From Hevea brasiliensis (lineage: Eukaryota > Streptophyta > Magnoliopsida > Malpighiales > Euphorbiaceae): a stretch of 64,000 nt of DNA. The notes below the pieces were generated by a model. It saw only the letters and a list, made by a program, of their open reading frames with translations, did no database searches and had not been told where the DNA came from. This document shows positions 35,843 to 59,639 of this stretch, piece by piece; within the stretch, counting starts at the first letter, position 1; each line of letters begins with the position of its first letter. Made by a program: the position numbers and the translations under genes. The stretch is taken from contig NC_079493.1 of NCBI RefSeq assembly GCF_030052815.1, positions 118,135,132 through 118,199,131 of the forward strand, read 5' to 3'.

Positions 35843-38425
35843 AATAGAAGACCAGTTAATTCTAGAGGTACTTTCTAGCTCTGGGTTAAAAAAACCCTCA
35901 GATTTTGCAAAGAGAAGAGAGAAGAGATGAGAGAGGTGGAGAGCGAGTGATCTTTGGGAGAAGAGAAGACGAGAGAATACGGAGGGAGAGGAGACCGTTA
36001 CTCATGCGATTTTTCTGTTTTGGGAAATTGAGCGTACTCGCATGGAGAATACTCGCTTTCAGATATTGACACCTGGAAGTGTGGGCCATGGTCTATGCCT
36101 TTTGTTTACCGTGGAATTCTCTCTTTCGCTTTGTGCAGAATGGCAAGCACGACCGTTTCCATATTGTAATTTTCGTCTTTATTTAAGAAAAAAAAAAAAT
36201 CTCTATATATAGTAAATTATAGAATACATCAAATATATTAAAAAATAATACACTAAATACTTTTTTATTTGGAAATTGAAGTCCCTATTTGAAAGAGCAT
36301 TGTTATGTGTACCATTAGTTTTTGTTGATACACATTGATAAAAGTATTTTAAAAAATAGATTGTGAATAAAAATAATTATGTCGTGTGAAAAATAATTAA
36401 TATATAAAATAAGAAAAAAATATATGGAATGGAAGAGTAGAGAGAGAAAAACTATGGAAAAATTAATTTCATAATAAATATCAAATTTACAATGAGAAAA
36501 TATTATTTGATAAGAGTCACATTAATAAAAATAACTTAAAAATATGTCACTGAAGATTACAGTGATTTTAAGTTACTAAAATGGAAGGTAAGTAATTTTA
36601 TGTTACGAATTAAAATTTATATACTTTATTTTATATGGTATCGTTTATATAATTTATCAATTTTTTTTAATTAAAATGATAATATGATAGGCATTAGATT
36701 AAAAAAAAAAATGACATTTGGAAATATTTTTCCCACCCTATTATATCTCCCATGTAATAACCTAGCCTCGCTGTACTTGTAAGTAGCATAATGTCTATGT
36801 TATGTATGAAAATTTTATAATTTTTATTTTTTAATTATATTTTAAATATGATAAATTATTATTATTAAATTTATTTTAAATTAAAATTTATCTTTCATTT
36901 AATTTAATTTGAATAAATTTTTACTTATTATAATAATAAATTTTCAAATAATTTATGATATAATTAATTAAAATACATATTTAATTCTTTTTATGCATAT
37001 ATTAATTATAGTTTCCATGATTATTTTGTTTAAAAAATAATAAAAATACTTTATTCAAAAAATAATTTAAATTTCATGAAATTTTTATATTTTATCTCAT
37101 AATTTATGTAAATTAATATTTATTTTTTTATAAATTATAGAAAATATATTAAATCAATAAGAAAATAATATTATTGATTAAAAATAACATGCTATTATAT
37201 TATTTTTTAAAAATAATATATTTAAGTGTAAATTTTTTTATTAATCTGATATATTTTTTTATAAAATAATTCTCTAACAAAAATAGTTATCACTTTACAT
37301 AAATTTATAATATAAAATAAATACATTACATAAAAATTAAAATTTTAAAAAACTATTATTTTCTATTAATATAATAAATATTAAAAATACATATTATTTT
37401 TCAAAAGATAAATTTCATAATTTTAATACTGTAATTTTAATTATTTTTTAATCATTTTTATTTGTGGCTAAATTTTCGATGCAATCATATTTGCACTTTA
37501 TCTTTGAAATTTTATTTTTGTATAAAAATATAATTAAGAGATAATTTATGTATAAAAATATACATATTTAACTAAAATTTAAAAATAATTATGTTGAAAA
37601 TTAATGATAATAAAATATGGATAATAAAAATGTTAGTTATCATTGTATTTGATATATAATTATAATGAAATAAAATATTTAAAAGTTTAAGAAATATTAA
37701 ATAAAAAATTTATAAATAATTAATAATTAAATAAATATTAATTAAATATATTTCAATAGATAAATTTTGAAAATGATAAGTAATAATTTTTGAAATAAAT
37801 ATTAAAAAACAGTATAAATTAAAAAAAATATAAAAATATTTAAATGAAATGAAAATATTTGATGAGATGTGAGTTCCTAATATGTATCAAATGTCTTATA
37901 CGACATATTATATGTAGATAAATAAATAAAAATTATTTAAATAAAAATTTGATTTATAATTAAATATTATTTAATTAAAAAATGGAAACAAAATCATTTA
38001 AATTTAATTTTTATAACAATAAAATATTTCTTATTTACTTGACTATTTTAATTAAATCGTCATAAATTAGCAATAATGATAATAATAATAATAAGCATTG
38101 GCAATAATGATAATGGTAATAATAATAAGTATTAATTAATCTTAAGAAAGTGAAATAAAAAAAAATATAAAATTATTAATATAAAAATAATACATACTAA
38201 TTATAAATAAGTCAAATATCTATATTTTATTTTTGTAACTTTTATGTAGATTACATTTTTTGTCTTTCAAATTTTTTAACAAATATTTCATAATAAAAAT
38301 AATAGAAAATATAACAATGTAATAAAAATAATTATTAAATATATAAAATAATTTAATATTGATTAAATTATATAATAGTTGATTATGAGATTACAAATTA
38401 ATAATTAATTATTTTTAAACTAATA

Positions 38426-38441
38426 GCCATTAATGACCTAC

Positions 38442-38489
<48 letters not shown>

Positions 38490-38515
38490 CTTGTAAATTG
38501 TTTTTTATTTTAAAC

Positions 38516-38570
<55 letters not shown>

Positions 38571-38825
38571 GCGGAGGTAACATGTAGTAAATAATATTTT
38601 TACATAAATAAATTTATAAAAAAATAATATAAATGATTTTTCAATATTGCTATTAATCATAAAAAGTCTTAACTTTTAAAAATCAAATTTTAAAGAAAAT
38701 AATAACTTAAATCATAAATGTTAAGGTAGCATTATAAATAATAATGATAATTAAAAGATAAATAAAAAAAATTAAATAATAATTACTATTTATAAAATAA
38801 TATAAATAAGCCATTAATGACCTAC

Positions 38826-38873
<48 letters not shown>

Positions 38874-38899
38874 CTTGTAAATTGTTTTTTATTTTAAAC

Positions 38900-38960
<61 letters not shown>

Positions 38961-39345
38961 GCGGAGGTAACATGTAGTAAATAATATTTTTACATAAATA
39001 AATTTATAAAAAAATAATATAAATGATTTTTCAATATTGCTATTAATCATAAAAAGTCTTAACTTTTAAAAATCAAATTTTAAAGAAAATAATAACTTAA
39101 ATCATAAATGTTAAGGTAGCATTATAAATAATAATGATAATTAAAAGATAAATAAAAAAAATTAAATAATAATTACTATTTATAAAATAATATAAATAAT
39201 TTTTAAATATTATATTTAATTACAAAATGTCTTAATTTTTAAAAATTGAAATAAAATAATAATTTAAACCATAAATATTAAAGTAATATCGTAAATAATG
39301 ATGATAATTAAAAAATAAATAAAAATAATAATAATTAATATAAAA
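38426..39345. repeat. 384-bp tandem duplication with ATT microsatellites and a diverged third copy
   Basis: The unit starting GCCATTAATGACCTACTATT occurs at 38426 and again at 38810. Apart from different numbers of ATT units the two copies look identical, including TTGCGGAGGTAACATGTAGT. From about 39195 to 39345 a third, diverged partial copy follows (ATTTTTAAATATTATATTTA and on). Recent unequal exchange or replication slippage explains the first two copies. Confidence 0.9.
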
Positions 39346-40108
39346 TATAATATTTATGATACATTGTGAGATCATAAATTAATAATTAATTTTTTTAAAA
39401 TAATGTCGTTTAACAAGTTTTCATGTTTCAGTAATATTGCATAATAATTTCATTATTAATCTTATAAAAAAATATTATTTTTAATATATATAATCAGATA
39501 ATCAACCATCTATTGGTCTTCAATTCATTACATAACCAATCAATCACAACTTACATAGTAGAAAATATCCTTTCAATTGATGCAATTATAACATGTAAGA
39601 TCATAATCAAAATTATAAACTTATAAATTAACAAATACAAAATATAACTATTTGTATTTACCATTTTCCCAGCAAAATCACTAATTACATTTGAAAACTT
39701 ACAATTGGACTTTACATGGATAATACGTGTCTCTAACCGATTGTCAACATCAAGAGGGTAACTCCTTTAAAAAAAATTTAAAAGGGTGGCAAAGGAGAAA
39801 GAGCAAATCTTGGATTTAACTTGCAAGATTAAAAAAAAAAGTAAAAGAATTTTTTAAAACAAATGGCCTGTTTAGTATTATTGTTAAAACTACCGTTGAG
39901 AAAATCACTTTTTTAAATATATTAGTTAGATAGTGTTAAAAAATAATTAAAAATTAAATTTGATTAGTTTTAATCATAAGAATAATAAAATAATAAAACA
40001 ATTTTTTTTAAACTACTTTTCTTAACAGCATATAAAATAGTATTTTTATTCAGAAAATTAATTTTAGGCTCTGAAATTCAATGTTAAACAGGGTTAAAAG
40101 AAGAGAAT

Positions 40109-40127
40109 GGGGGGGGGGGGGGGGGGG
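40109..40127 (+). repeat. Homopolymeric G run (19 G)
   Basis: Nineteen consecutive G residues on the plus strand, in an otherwise AT-rich stretch. It could form a G-quadruplex, and its length is likely to be unstable or imprecisely sequenced. Confidence 0.9.
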
Positions 40128-40475
40128 ACAATTGCCCTCTTATTTACAACTTGGCTTCGCCGTCGCTAGTAAAGATGGAGAGAGATGGGGTGGCATTGGT
40201 AAGGGTAGGGATAGAAAAACTATGGTCTTTGGTCTTCCAATAAAAACTCTAACAACAAAAAAAAAAAGAGAATAAAATAATTAAAGTTAATTTAGTAAAT
40301 GAGAATAAAATAATTAAATTTTCCTAGACTATATTTATTTTTATCATTATTAGAATTTTATTAAATTTTAACATAATTAAAATTATTTTGGACCTAATTG
40401 TAAACCCGTAAAAAGTTGGGAGACTAATAGTGTAATTAGAAGTTACAAAAAAAAAACACACAGAAAAATTAAAAC

Positions 40476-42731
40476 GCAGCAAGCCCCTCCCTCCCGTCTC
40501 TCTCTTCCTCCCGTCTCTCTCCCTCTCCCTCTCCGTTCACTGCGTCTCCGGGCGACCTAGTGGAGGGCGACGATCAGCAGAGGTCCGGCAAGCTCCCAGT
40601 GGTCTCCAACGGCGGCCAAATGAGGCCCCCAATGCGGGCGGCGGCCGCGTCCTTCTAGGATTGATTCCGATGGTTCCCGGTGGCGTTCCGCCCAAGTGAG
40701 GGTGGCGCTCGACTCCTAGGACCACGGGCTTCCCATCCCGACCGGCGGTGCTTCATTTCGTGGAGGTTTCCGGCGAGTCTTGAAGAGAGAGAAAGAGGAG
40801 AGAGAAAGTGATGGCAGTGGCTTTCCTGCCACTTTTCCGGCGATCCGACAGTCGGATCGGAAATCCGAGGCCATCGATGAACTCAGGACGACGAAATCTT
40901 TGAGATAGGACTGGTCCTGCTCCGATTGGACACCGTTTGAAAAAGGCTATAATCGAATAGTCCAGATTGCTTGGTGAGATTTTCGAGCTTTTCCGATTTT
41001 CAAAATTTAAAAATAATTTTATAATAATTATTAACAAAATTTGGACTTAATTTATGTGCGATCGGATCGATGATAGCTCACTGGAGTCGGGACCGCATTT
41101 TCAGCCAGATCCAGCTGCCCGACGGCCCGTCTCAGAACGTGGTCAATATTACAGTCAATCCTAACATTTTTAGATATTCTGGATGCATTCCAGGTGTCAG
41201 AATTGGCATAGATAAACCCGAACTCCAAGTTGCTCATTTTTGGCTAATATCGATTTAGAATAAAATTCATAAAATATTCGTGAATGATCGAAAAATTATA
41301 ATTCCTTTTGCAATAGCCTTGTAATATTATTAAGGACCGTGGGGCAAAATTTTAGAATTTTTAGAGCTCATTTGGATAGTTTTTGCAAAAGAGCAAGTAT
41401 AAGGATTAAAACGTAATTTTTCAAGTTTATAACTATTGTCTGATTTGGAGGGCCCAGGAGGGGCCATGTGATGTTGATGAGATGTGATTGTGGAAATTTA
41501 GAATTTAGAAGTGTTATTTGAATCTTTTTACAGGTTGGGTAGTTCCCAGATATAGGGTAAATTCTGCCAGATTTTCGGCATGAATTAGGCTGTCTGTTGC
41601 CTCTTTAGAGTTTTATTTTGACTTAGTACTAATAAATTTATAATTTAATTATTAGGTGATCAAGATCAGCTACTTTTCTGCATCCAGCAGCCACAATAGT
41701 CATCGGTGTACTGTGAGTAAAATATTAATTTTAATTGTAATTTCGATATTATTATATGTTCAAGCATGCCTATGCATTACTTATAAATATGTATTTATGT
41801 AGTTAAATACTATGCACATTTTATGTTGCATTAATAATTATTAAAGTGCCATGGATGTTGTTGTGGTAATTTGGAGCAGTGTGCATGAGTTAGCGTGTGT
41901 GTCGTGTAGTGTTGGCTATAGACAGGATGGGTAGACACGGCTTGAGATCTTCGCAGGGACCCGGTCCTTCGGAGTAGACACGGCTTGAGTTTTTCGCTGG
42001 GACCCCGATTTGGTTTATTAAGCGAAAGTCCAGCTTGAGTTCTTCACTGGCACAGGTTGGATTAAAGAGAGCTGTATAGGGGATCAGCTCCCATATATTT
42101 ATGATTTGACATTACTGGGTGTGTGAGTGCTCCAAATTACCTTTTTGCTGTTATGATGTAAAAATATTGCTGATGTTGCATTTCACTCTAGAGGGTGCAT
42201 TAGCTTTAGATAGTTATAGAGATTATGGTTAAAATTGATATTTTACTCTCTAAGTTGAACGCTCACTCCTGTTCACCATATTTTTTCAGGCTACAGGAGG
42301 AGACATTTTTCAGAATAACCTGTCACTTTCCTCTCAGGTTATGAAAAGATTACTTAATTGTATTATTATTATCCAAATTTGTAATTTATGACTCCGCATG
42401 TGCTAGTAGTAGCATTAAGCCTGTCAGAGACTGCATGAATTTAAGTTTTCATATTAATAAATGAAAATTTTTTTTAGGAGTTTTAAATGGTTGTAAATGA
42501 GGTAACATGGTTGAGTTGGGCTCTCCTAATTTTAGTTTCTAATAATTACTGGGTTAAGTTGGCCCAAAATATAATTATAACAGTTTAATTTAAATTATTT
42601 TATATGCATATTGGGCCTAAATTGTGGGTCTAGTCATGGGTTTGAGAACAATAAGATTTACTACGAGTCTTGGGGGCTTTATGCTGGCCTAGGTCCTAGT
42701 GCCGGTCTGGCCCATAGGTTGGGTCGTGGCA
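40476..42731 (-). mobile_element. Inverted, diverged LTR of the same Gypsy-like family
   Basis: The minus strand from 42731 begins TGCCACGACCCAACCTATGG and continues collinear with the LTR at 18133, including the AAGCCCCC block, the CAGCGAAGA-type repeats (41940-42050) and the GC-rich module (40480-40890). The 5' end on the minus strand is clear. The other end is not: no TGTTACA terminus is found. AAAAC occurs at both 40471-40475 and 42732-42736 and may be the target duplication, but the left terminus would then be noncanonical. Confidence 0.75.
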
Positions 42732-42736
42732 AAAAC

Positions 42737-44353
42737 AATGGAATAAAAGAGAAATAGAGAAAAAAATATATTATATGGAGAAGAGATTTTACTTTATTCA
42801 ATTAGTGTCAATTTGAAAATTTCATGTTATCTTATTAATCAGGAAACAATCACTATAGTAATATGGTAATAGTGATTTTATTGTGCATAAAATTAAAGTT
42901 TGAAGGGTTTTAAGATATAAACTAAAATTTAGGGATGAATATATTATATGAATTAATTTTAAAGACGGTAAGTAAAATTAACCTAAATAAATATATTTTG
43001 CATACAACATAGGCTAGGTACATTTTCTTTCCTTTTAACAACAACTTTCTTTTCATTTAGATTAAATATAAAAAAAGACATTCAACTTCTTATAAAAAGG
43101 ACATAACTCTCCACTTAAAATAATAAGAAATGAATTGTAATAAAAGAGGAATTATTTTAAAAAAATTTTAGCTGTAAGATTAAATAAATAATTGTGGTAG
43201 ATTTAATTTTAATCGGGCCTATCGCCTTTCAAACTGAGTGAGTCGAGTCGCTTGCAATATATTCATGGCTCAATTGTATTTATTTTCTTAATAAATAAAG
43301 CTCAAATTTAATTTTTAGATTCATCTAATAAATGGACTGAATTCAAACTAATTAATACTTGGCGTATTAAGATCCATAAGTCATATCATTTATAGGCTTG
43401 TTAGTTGATTCGTTTAGAAATTCTTTAACTTAAGCATATTATATTAAAATTTAAATTATTTGTGTTAATTATTGTACTTATGATACCGCCAATAAAAAAT
43501 AATTTATTTATAAATATTTTATAAAATAATATATTATTAATTATTATTAAAATCATAATATAATTAAAAGCTTATAATTATAAAAAGTTAATGATCTTAA
43601 TAATTATTAAATTAAATATGTATATTTAAATTTGTATATTTATTATATGTATTTTAATTAATTTTAAACAGTTATCAATGTTAATATTTAATTTATGATT
43701 ATTAAATTTATTTTCAGGTTGAGTTTATATTAAATATATTATAATTAAATTATTTAAAATATATAATAAAATTAAAATATAATTAAACGTAACTATTTTT
43801 AATTGATGATATTATTATAAATTATTAAATTCTCTATTAAATGAATTTAGATAATAATTAAAAAATAATATTTTTTAATAATTTAATTAATTAAATTTAA
43901 TAAAATAATTTTAAACTTAATAAATAAATTAAATTTACTACCTAAACAAATCAAATACAAAAAATTGAATTTAAGCAATAAAATCTAAACAAATAAAGCT
44001 CCAAACAGAAATTCAAGCATAAAAATTTATGGATCGTCGGCTATTTTACGTTCACCGCCACAGTTGTCTCCAAATAGCATAAATCAGACTCCAAGCCCGA
44101 AAGACGATTTCATTTTCTACTTGTCTAGTGTCCCTTGCTCTTCTAGCCTCAACTACACTCTCTCTCTCTTTCTCTCGAGAGATAGGGGCACACTGGTCCT
44201 TGCATCAATTCTCTAAAACCCTAAACTATCATTAAACCTCTATTCAACACTGACATAAAATCATACACAAGCTCACAATTTGTGTATACACGGATCTGCA
44301 AATTTCTTCAAGGAGATTTTTAGGGTTTTCAGTTAGATCCTGAGCTGATCACC
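42737..44353. other. Spacer and 5' leader of PRP8
   Basis: AT-rich spacer to about 44020, then the PRP8 promoter and leader. The leader contains a CT-rich stretch (about 44158-44178), common in plant 5' UTRs. No other gene is supported. Confidence 0.55.
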
Positions 44354-55818
<11,465 letters not shown>

Positions 55819-56603
55819 AGTAGAACATTAGTTGGAAGTACTTCCAATGTCAAAACCCAAGTATTAATTTTTCTGCTTGGTGGAAAGAACTCTTTTTTGT
55901 AGTAATGCATGTGTGCTATATATCGATATTCTGTTGTAAATCAGAAACGTTTTCTTAATGAGCTGTAAATGTGTATTCTAGAAATTGAAGTCTATACATA
56001 GCAATTATATTATGAGCTTTTGGTCGTCGTTATTTTTATTTCATAAAGAAGGTATAGGCCGATTCAAATTCAAGACTTCGGAAGTTAAAAGCCTGCGGAG
56101 AGGTATGTTGTTTGTACAATATAGCTCGGATGAGTGGTTGAAAATGTTATTAGTTTCAGCCTCACGCATCGCTGGGTAGAAGTTTATTTGGTGGAACACC
56201 AGCAAAAGACATTGTTAAGAAGGTGCAGGTATTAATGCTTGCATCTCCAGATGCTCAAAATAATTACCTAAATTTGAAAGGAAAATAAAATTTAGAGATG
56301 GATGCAATGCAAGTTGTGCTCTCGACGGTAAGAAAAATTACTAGGAAAATCATTATAACCATGTAACCTTCGTAAAATGTTTGGAATCTTCGATATTAAA
56401 AGACATTAAGAATGCACAATTATCAAGAAGATACACAAGCGTGATTGCCATTAACGTGCTTTCACAACAGTCAGCAGCCATCATTTCCTGACAACTATAA
56501 CAAATGGGTTGCTAGCGCCACCTAGTGTTCCAAGTAAAAAACCCAGTACACCAAACCAAATTTTACATCTAAGAAAACGCAAATCAAAGCTATTAGGAGT
56601 GTT
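55819..56603. other. Convergent 3' spacer between PRP8 and the PTI1-like kinase
   Basis: About 785 bases holding both 3' UTRs. PRP8 is transcribed rightward and the kinase leftward, so their transcripts may overlap here. No further gene is supported. Confidence 0.6.
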
Positions 56604-59600
56604 CTATTGCCCAATTTCCTTCAATTCTTGTCTCGGATCCCTCTCCTCTGATATGAAGTCTGAGCTGTCTTCAGCAACTGATACTCCATCATTATAATCA
56701 GCAGGCTGGGGTGCTGTAAACAATTCATCCTTTTCTAATTCATCCAACTTCTCCTTTGATTCCCCTTTCAGTAGTTCTACAACGTCAAGCATTGTGGGTC
56801 TTGTCTCAGGCCGATTGTCGGCGCACTTGAGAGCAACAAGAACAACTCTTTTCAACTCTTCTTCCTCAAACTTACCATTTAGCTTTGGATCTGCCAGCTC
56901 AGTGAACTTCCTTTCATATGCCAATGGCAGAGCCCAATCAGTAATTGTACGTTTCACAGTTCCACTCGTTTTCTCAAGGGGTTTCTTGCCACTGGCAAGC
57001 TCTAGCAACAGAATGCCAAAGCTATACACATCACAGCTCTCTGATGCCTTCCCCAGCATAGCATATTCAGGGGCAAGGTAGCCAAGCGTACCTTTAACTC
57101 TTGTGGTTACATGGGTTGCCCCATCAGGGATTAGCTTTGCAAATCCAAAATCAGCAACCTGTGCATGGAAATCTGAATCTAGCAACACATTGCTAGCTTT
57201 GATGTCTCTGTGGATGATATGTGGGGTAGCATGGTGGTGAAGGTAGCTGGATTGATCAATAATGAAATTAGTAATAATGAGGCAGCAGGTCAAGACAAAA
57301 AACAAGTAGGTTTGATACTTACGCAATACCCTCTGCAGAACCCATGGCAATATTCATCCGCCTCTTCCAGTCAAGATGACACTCTGCTGAGTGCTGCCCA
57401 TGAAGATGAGAAAGCAAGCTCAAATTAGGCATATAGTCATATACAATGAGACGCTCTTGTCCTTCAGCACAATAACCACGTAGGCTAAGCAGATTCTTGT
57501 GTCGAACACGTGCCAGTATCTCAACCTCAACAGCAAATTCCAAATCTGCTTTGTTGCTCCAGACCTTCAACCTTTTAACAGCAATCTGCAATGAAGTCTC
57601 TCAGAATTTGGATCCAGTTTATATGCAAAATGGTGGATACATAATGAGAACAGAAGATTCTTGCCAATGTAAAGTGGATATTATTCAATAAATTGAAGAA
57701 TATTCAATTCAGGATAATATATGAAAATTAAGCAAGCATCGCTAAACAATGCCATTACCCGTTGGACTACCACCCAAGCGAGGTCTTGAGAAATAAATAA
57801 GATCATAATTTGGTGACTAAAATGAAGCCAGCTAGAATTACAAAACCACACTCTATAGGAAAAACCATTTCTAATGCCTGTATGATTATAAACCAACCAA
57901 CTCCACAAAATCTCCATTTTTAGTAGTTCTTGGAAAGAGCATGTATTATCTGCTTTCCAAAATAAGTTAAAATCAACAACTAGAGAGAAGGATATCATGA
58001 TAGGACCCTGACAGTTCAGAACCAAAACATTTATTTTTTTGGAGAATTCTTTTTAATTAATATAATTATAGATTACGCCATGGCTCCCCTAACAACCAAA
58101 GATGATTTAGTTTTCTGATCTCTGTAAAAACAAATTTCTTTAAATATATGCGGGTAAGGCTTGAGACTGACCCTGATAAATGGATCAGGTTGAAAAAAGA
58201 TCATGCAAACTATGCTGTCGAGTGAGACTACAAGTTGTTCTAGAAACCAAACCCAATTTACTTATAACCGTTAAGGATTACTGGCATTGTTTACACAGTA
58301 TTCCACTGTTAGAATGTGTTAGCTAGAACTTAACTTTTCACCAATTCACATTCAGCTATTATTTTGTGTATTTCCCATATGATTTCGTACTAGGAAGGGA
58401 ATGTCATATTGTAACAAAGCCAATGACTTTCTGGATAACTGCTTTTGGGTTGGGGATGGGGGGAATGCTCCCACTTAAATGACTTCTATTTTGGTTATAA
58501 CCATATGCAATCACAAAATACTTCATCATTACTATTCTAGCATGATTAAGAAAGCAAAATTTAATTTTCACACAAACAAGCTTGGAAAATTATTGTAAGA
58601 ACAACAGAATACCATGAAGAGGAACCATCACAAAATACTTCTCTTATGCTGTGATGTAGAAACCTACAAATGTCTTCGACCACTCCACTTAAACAGAGAC
58701 CATCTGAGCAGACAACATTCATCAAGACATCTTATTTCATCAATTGACAACAAAATCTTCTCAATGTAATTGCAGATGGGATTTATTTTGCACAGTAAAC
58801 TAACTACATAGCAGTGAATTAATTATAAACATAAATAACAAAAAATAATTTTAAAAACATATGGAAGCTGAAAAATATTACTTGTGATCCATCCCAAAGC
58901 TGACCCCAGTAAACACTGCCAAATCCGCCTTCTCCCAGCTTGTTATCATAATTGAAGTTGTTTGTAGCTGCATGTAGTTCCTTCAAGGAGAAGATCCGCC
59001 ATGTTGGTTGTTTCTTTCCTCTCTCTTTCCTGTAAGGTCAAATAGAAGACATCAAAGGGTGGTTATTGATATTATACAAATGCCCATTCACTTAGTTGGT
59101 TTTATTATCTCCTTTACCATTCATCTTATCTCAGAAAATGAACAAAGCATTAATATTCTCCGATTAACAACCATACAAAATTTTATAAAATCAAGACGAA
59201 ACCCATTATAAAGCTCAATGAAACGGGATCCCAGACTGCAACAAAGCATTGGCAAAGTCTAAACAAACACTCATATGATTTATTGACAACATCTAAACCA
59301 AACCCAAGTTTGAATTCTCTTGTGCCACCAAATTACCACAATTTATTATGCTTTACTAAATATTAGATTTCTTCATTTTGCCAATCATTTAAAATTGTCA
59401 ACCAATTACTTAAAAAAGCATTATACCTAGCATGAAGCAAACAAACCCTCAAATATTATAATTTCCAATATCAAAAGAAACCCAAATAAATTCCCAATTG
59501 TCAACAAAACAAGCACAATTATGTAAACAAATCCGAAACCCATATGATCGTTCAAAAAGTACCCACATAGTTTATTTAATTGACAAGAAAATTACCGATT

Positions 59601-59639
59601 CAAGTCCTTTCCACAACAAAAGATAGAAGCGAACGCCAT
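56604..59639 (-). CDS. PTI1-like receptor-like cytoplasmic kinase (At3g15890 type)
   Basis: Four exons: 59596-59639, 58882-59029, 57323-57585 and 56604-57246, giving 365 residues. The N-terminus [15 protein letters not shown] has paired cysteines, a likely acylation site in place of a receptor ectodomain. The kinase domain shows the P-loop GEGGFGSV, the IAVKRLK lysine, the RD-type catalytic loop [15 protein letters not shown] and APEYAMLG. The activation segment [17 protein letters not shown] is typical of the RLCK-VIII/PTI1 relatives. All catalytic residues are present. After the kinase comes an acidic tail ([18 protein letters not shown]). The family signals at the plasma membrane, but the substrate of this member is not known. 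Confidence 0.93.

Larger units (their letters stand above)
36090..40475. other. Very AT-rich spacer
   Basis: More than 4 kb of extremely AT-rich DNA without a gene. It includes ATT microsatellites, a 384-bp tandem duplication (38426-39199), a 19-base G run (40109-40127) and a small ORF around that run that looks like chance. Confidence 0.6.

Noticed and set aside
40081..40275. 64-codon ORF spanning the G run
   Set aside because: Depends on a 19-base homopolymer read as poly-Gly; no similarity seen.
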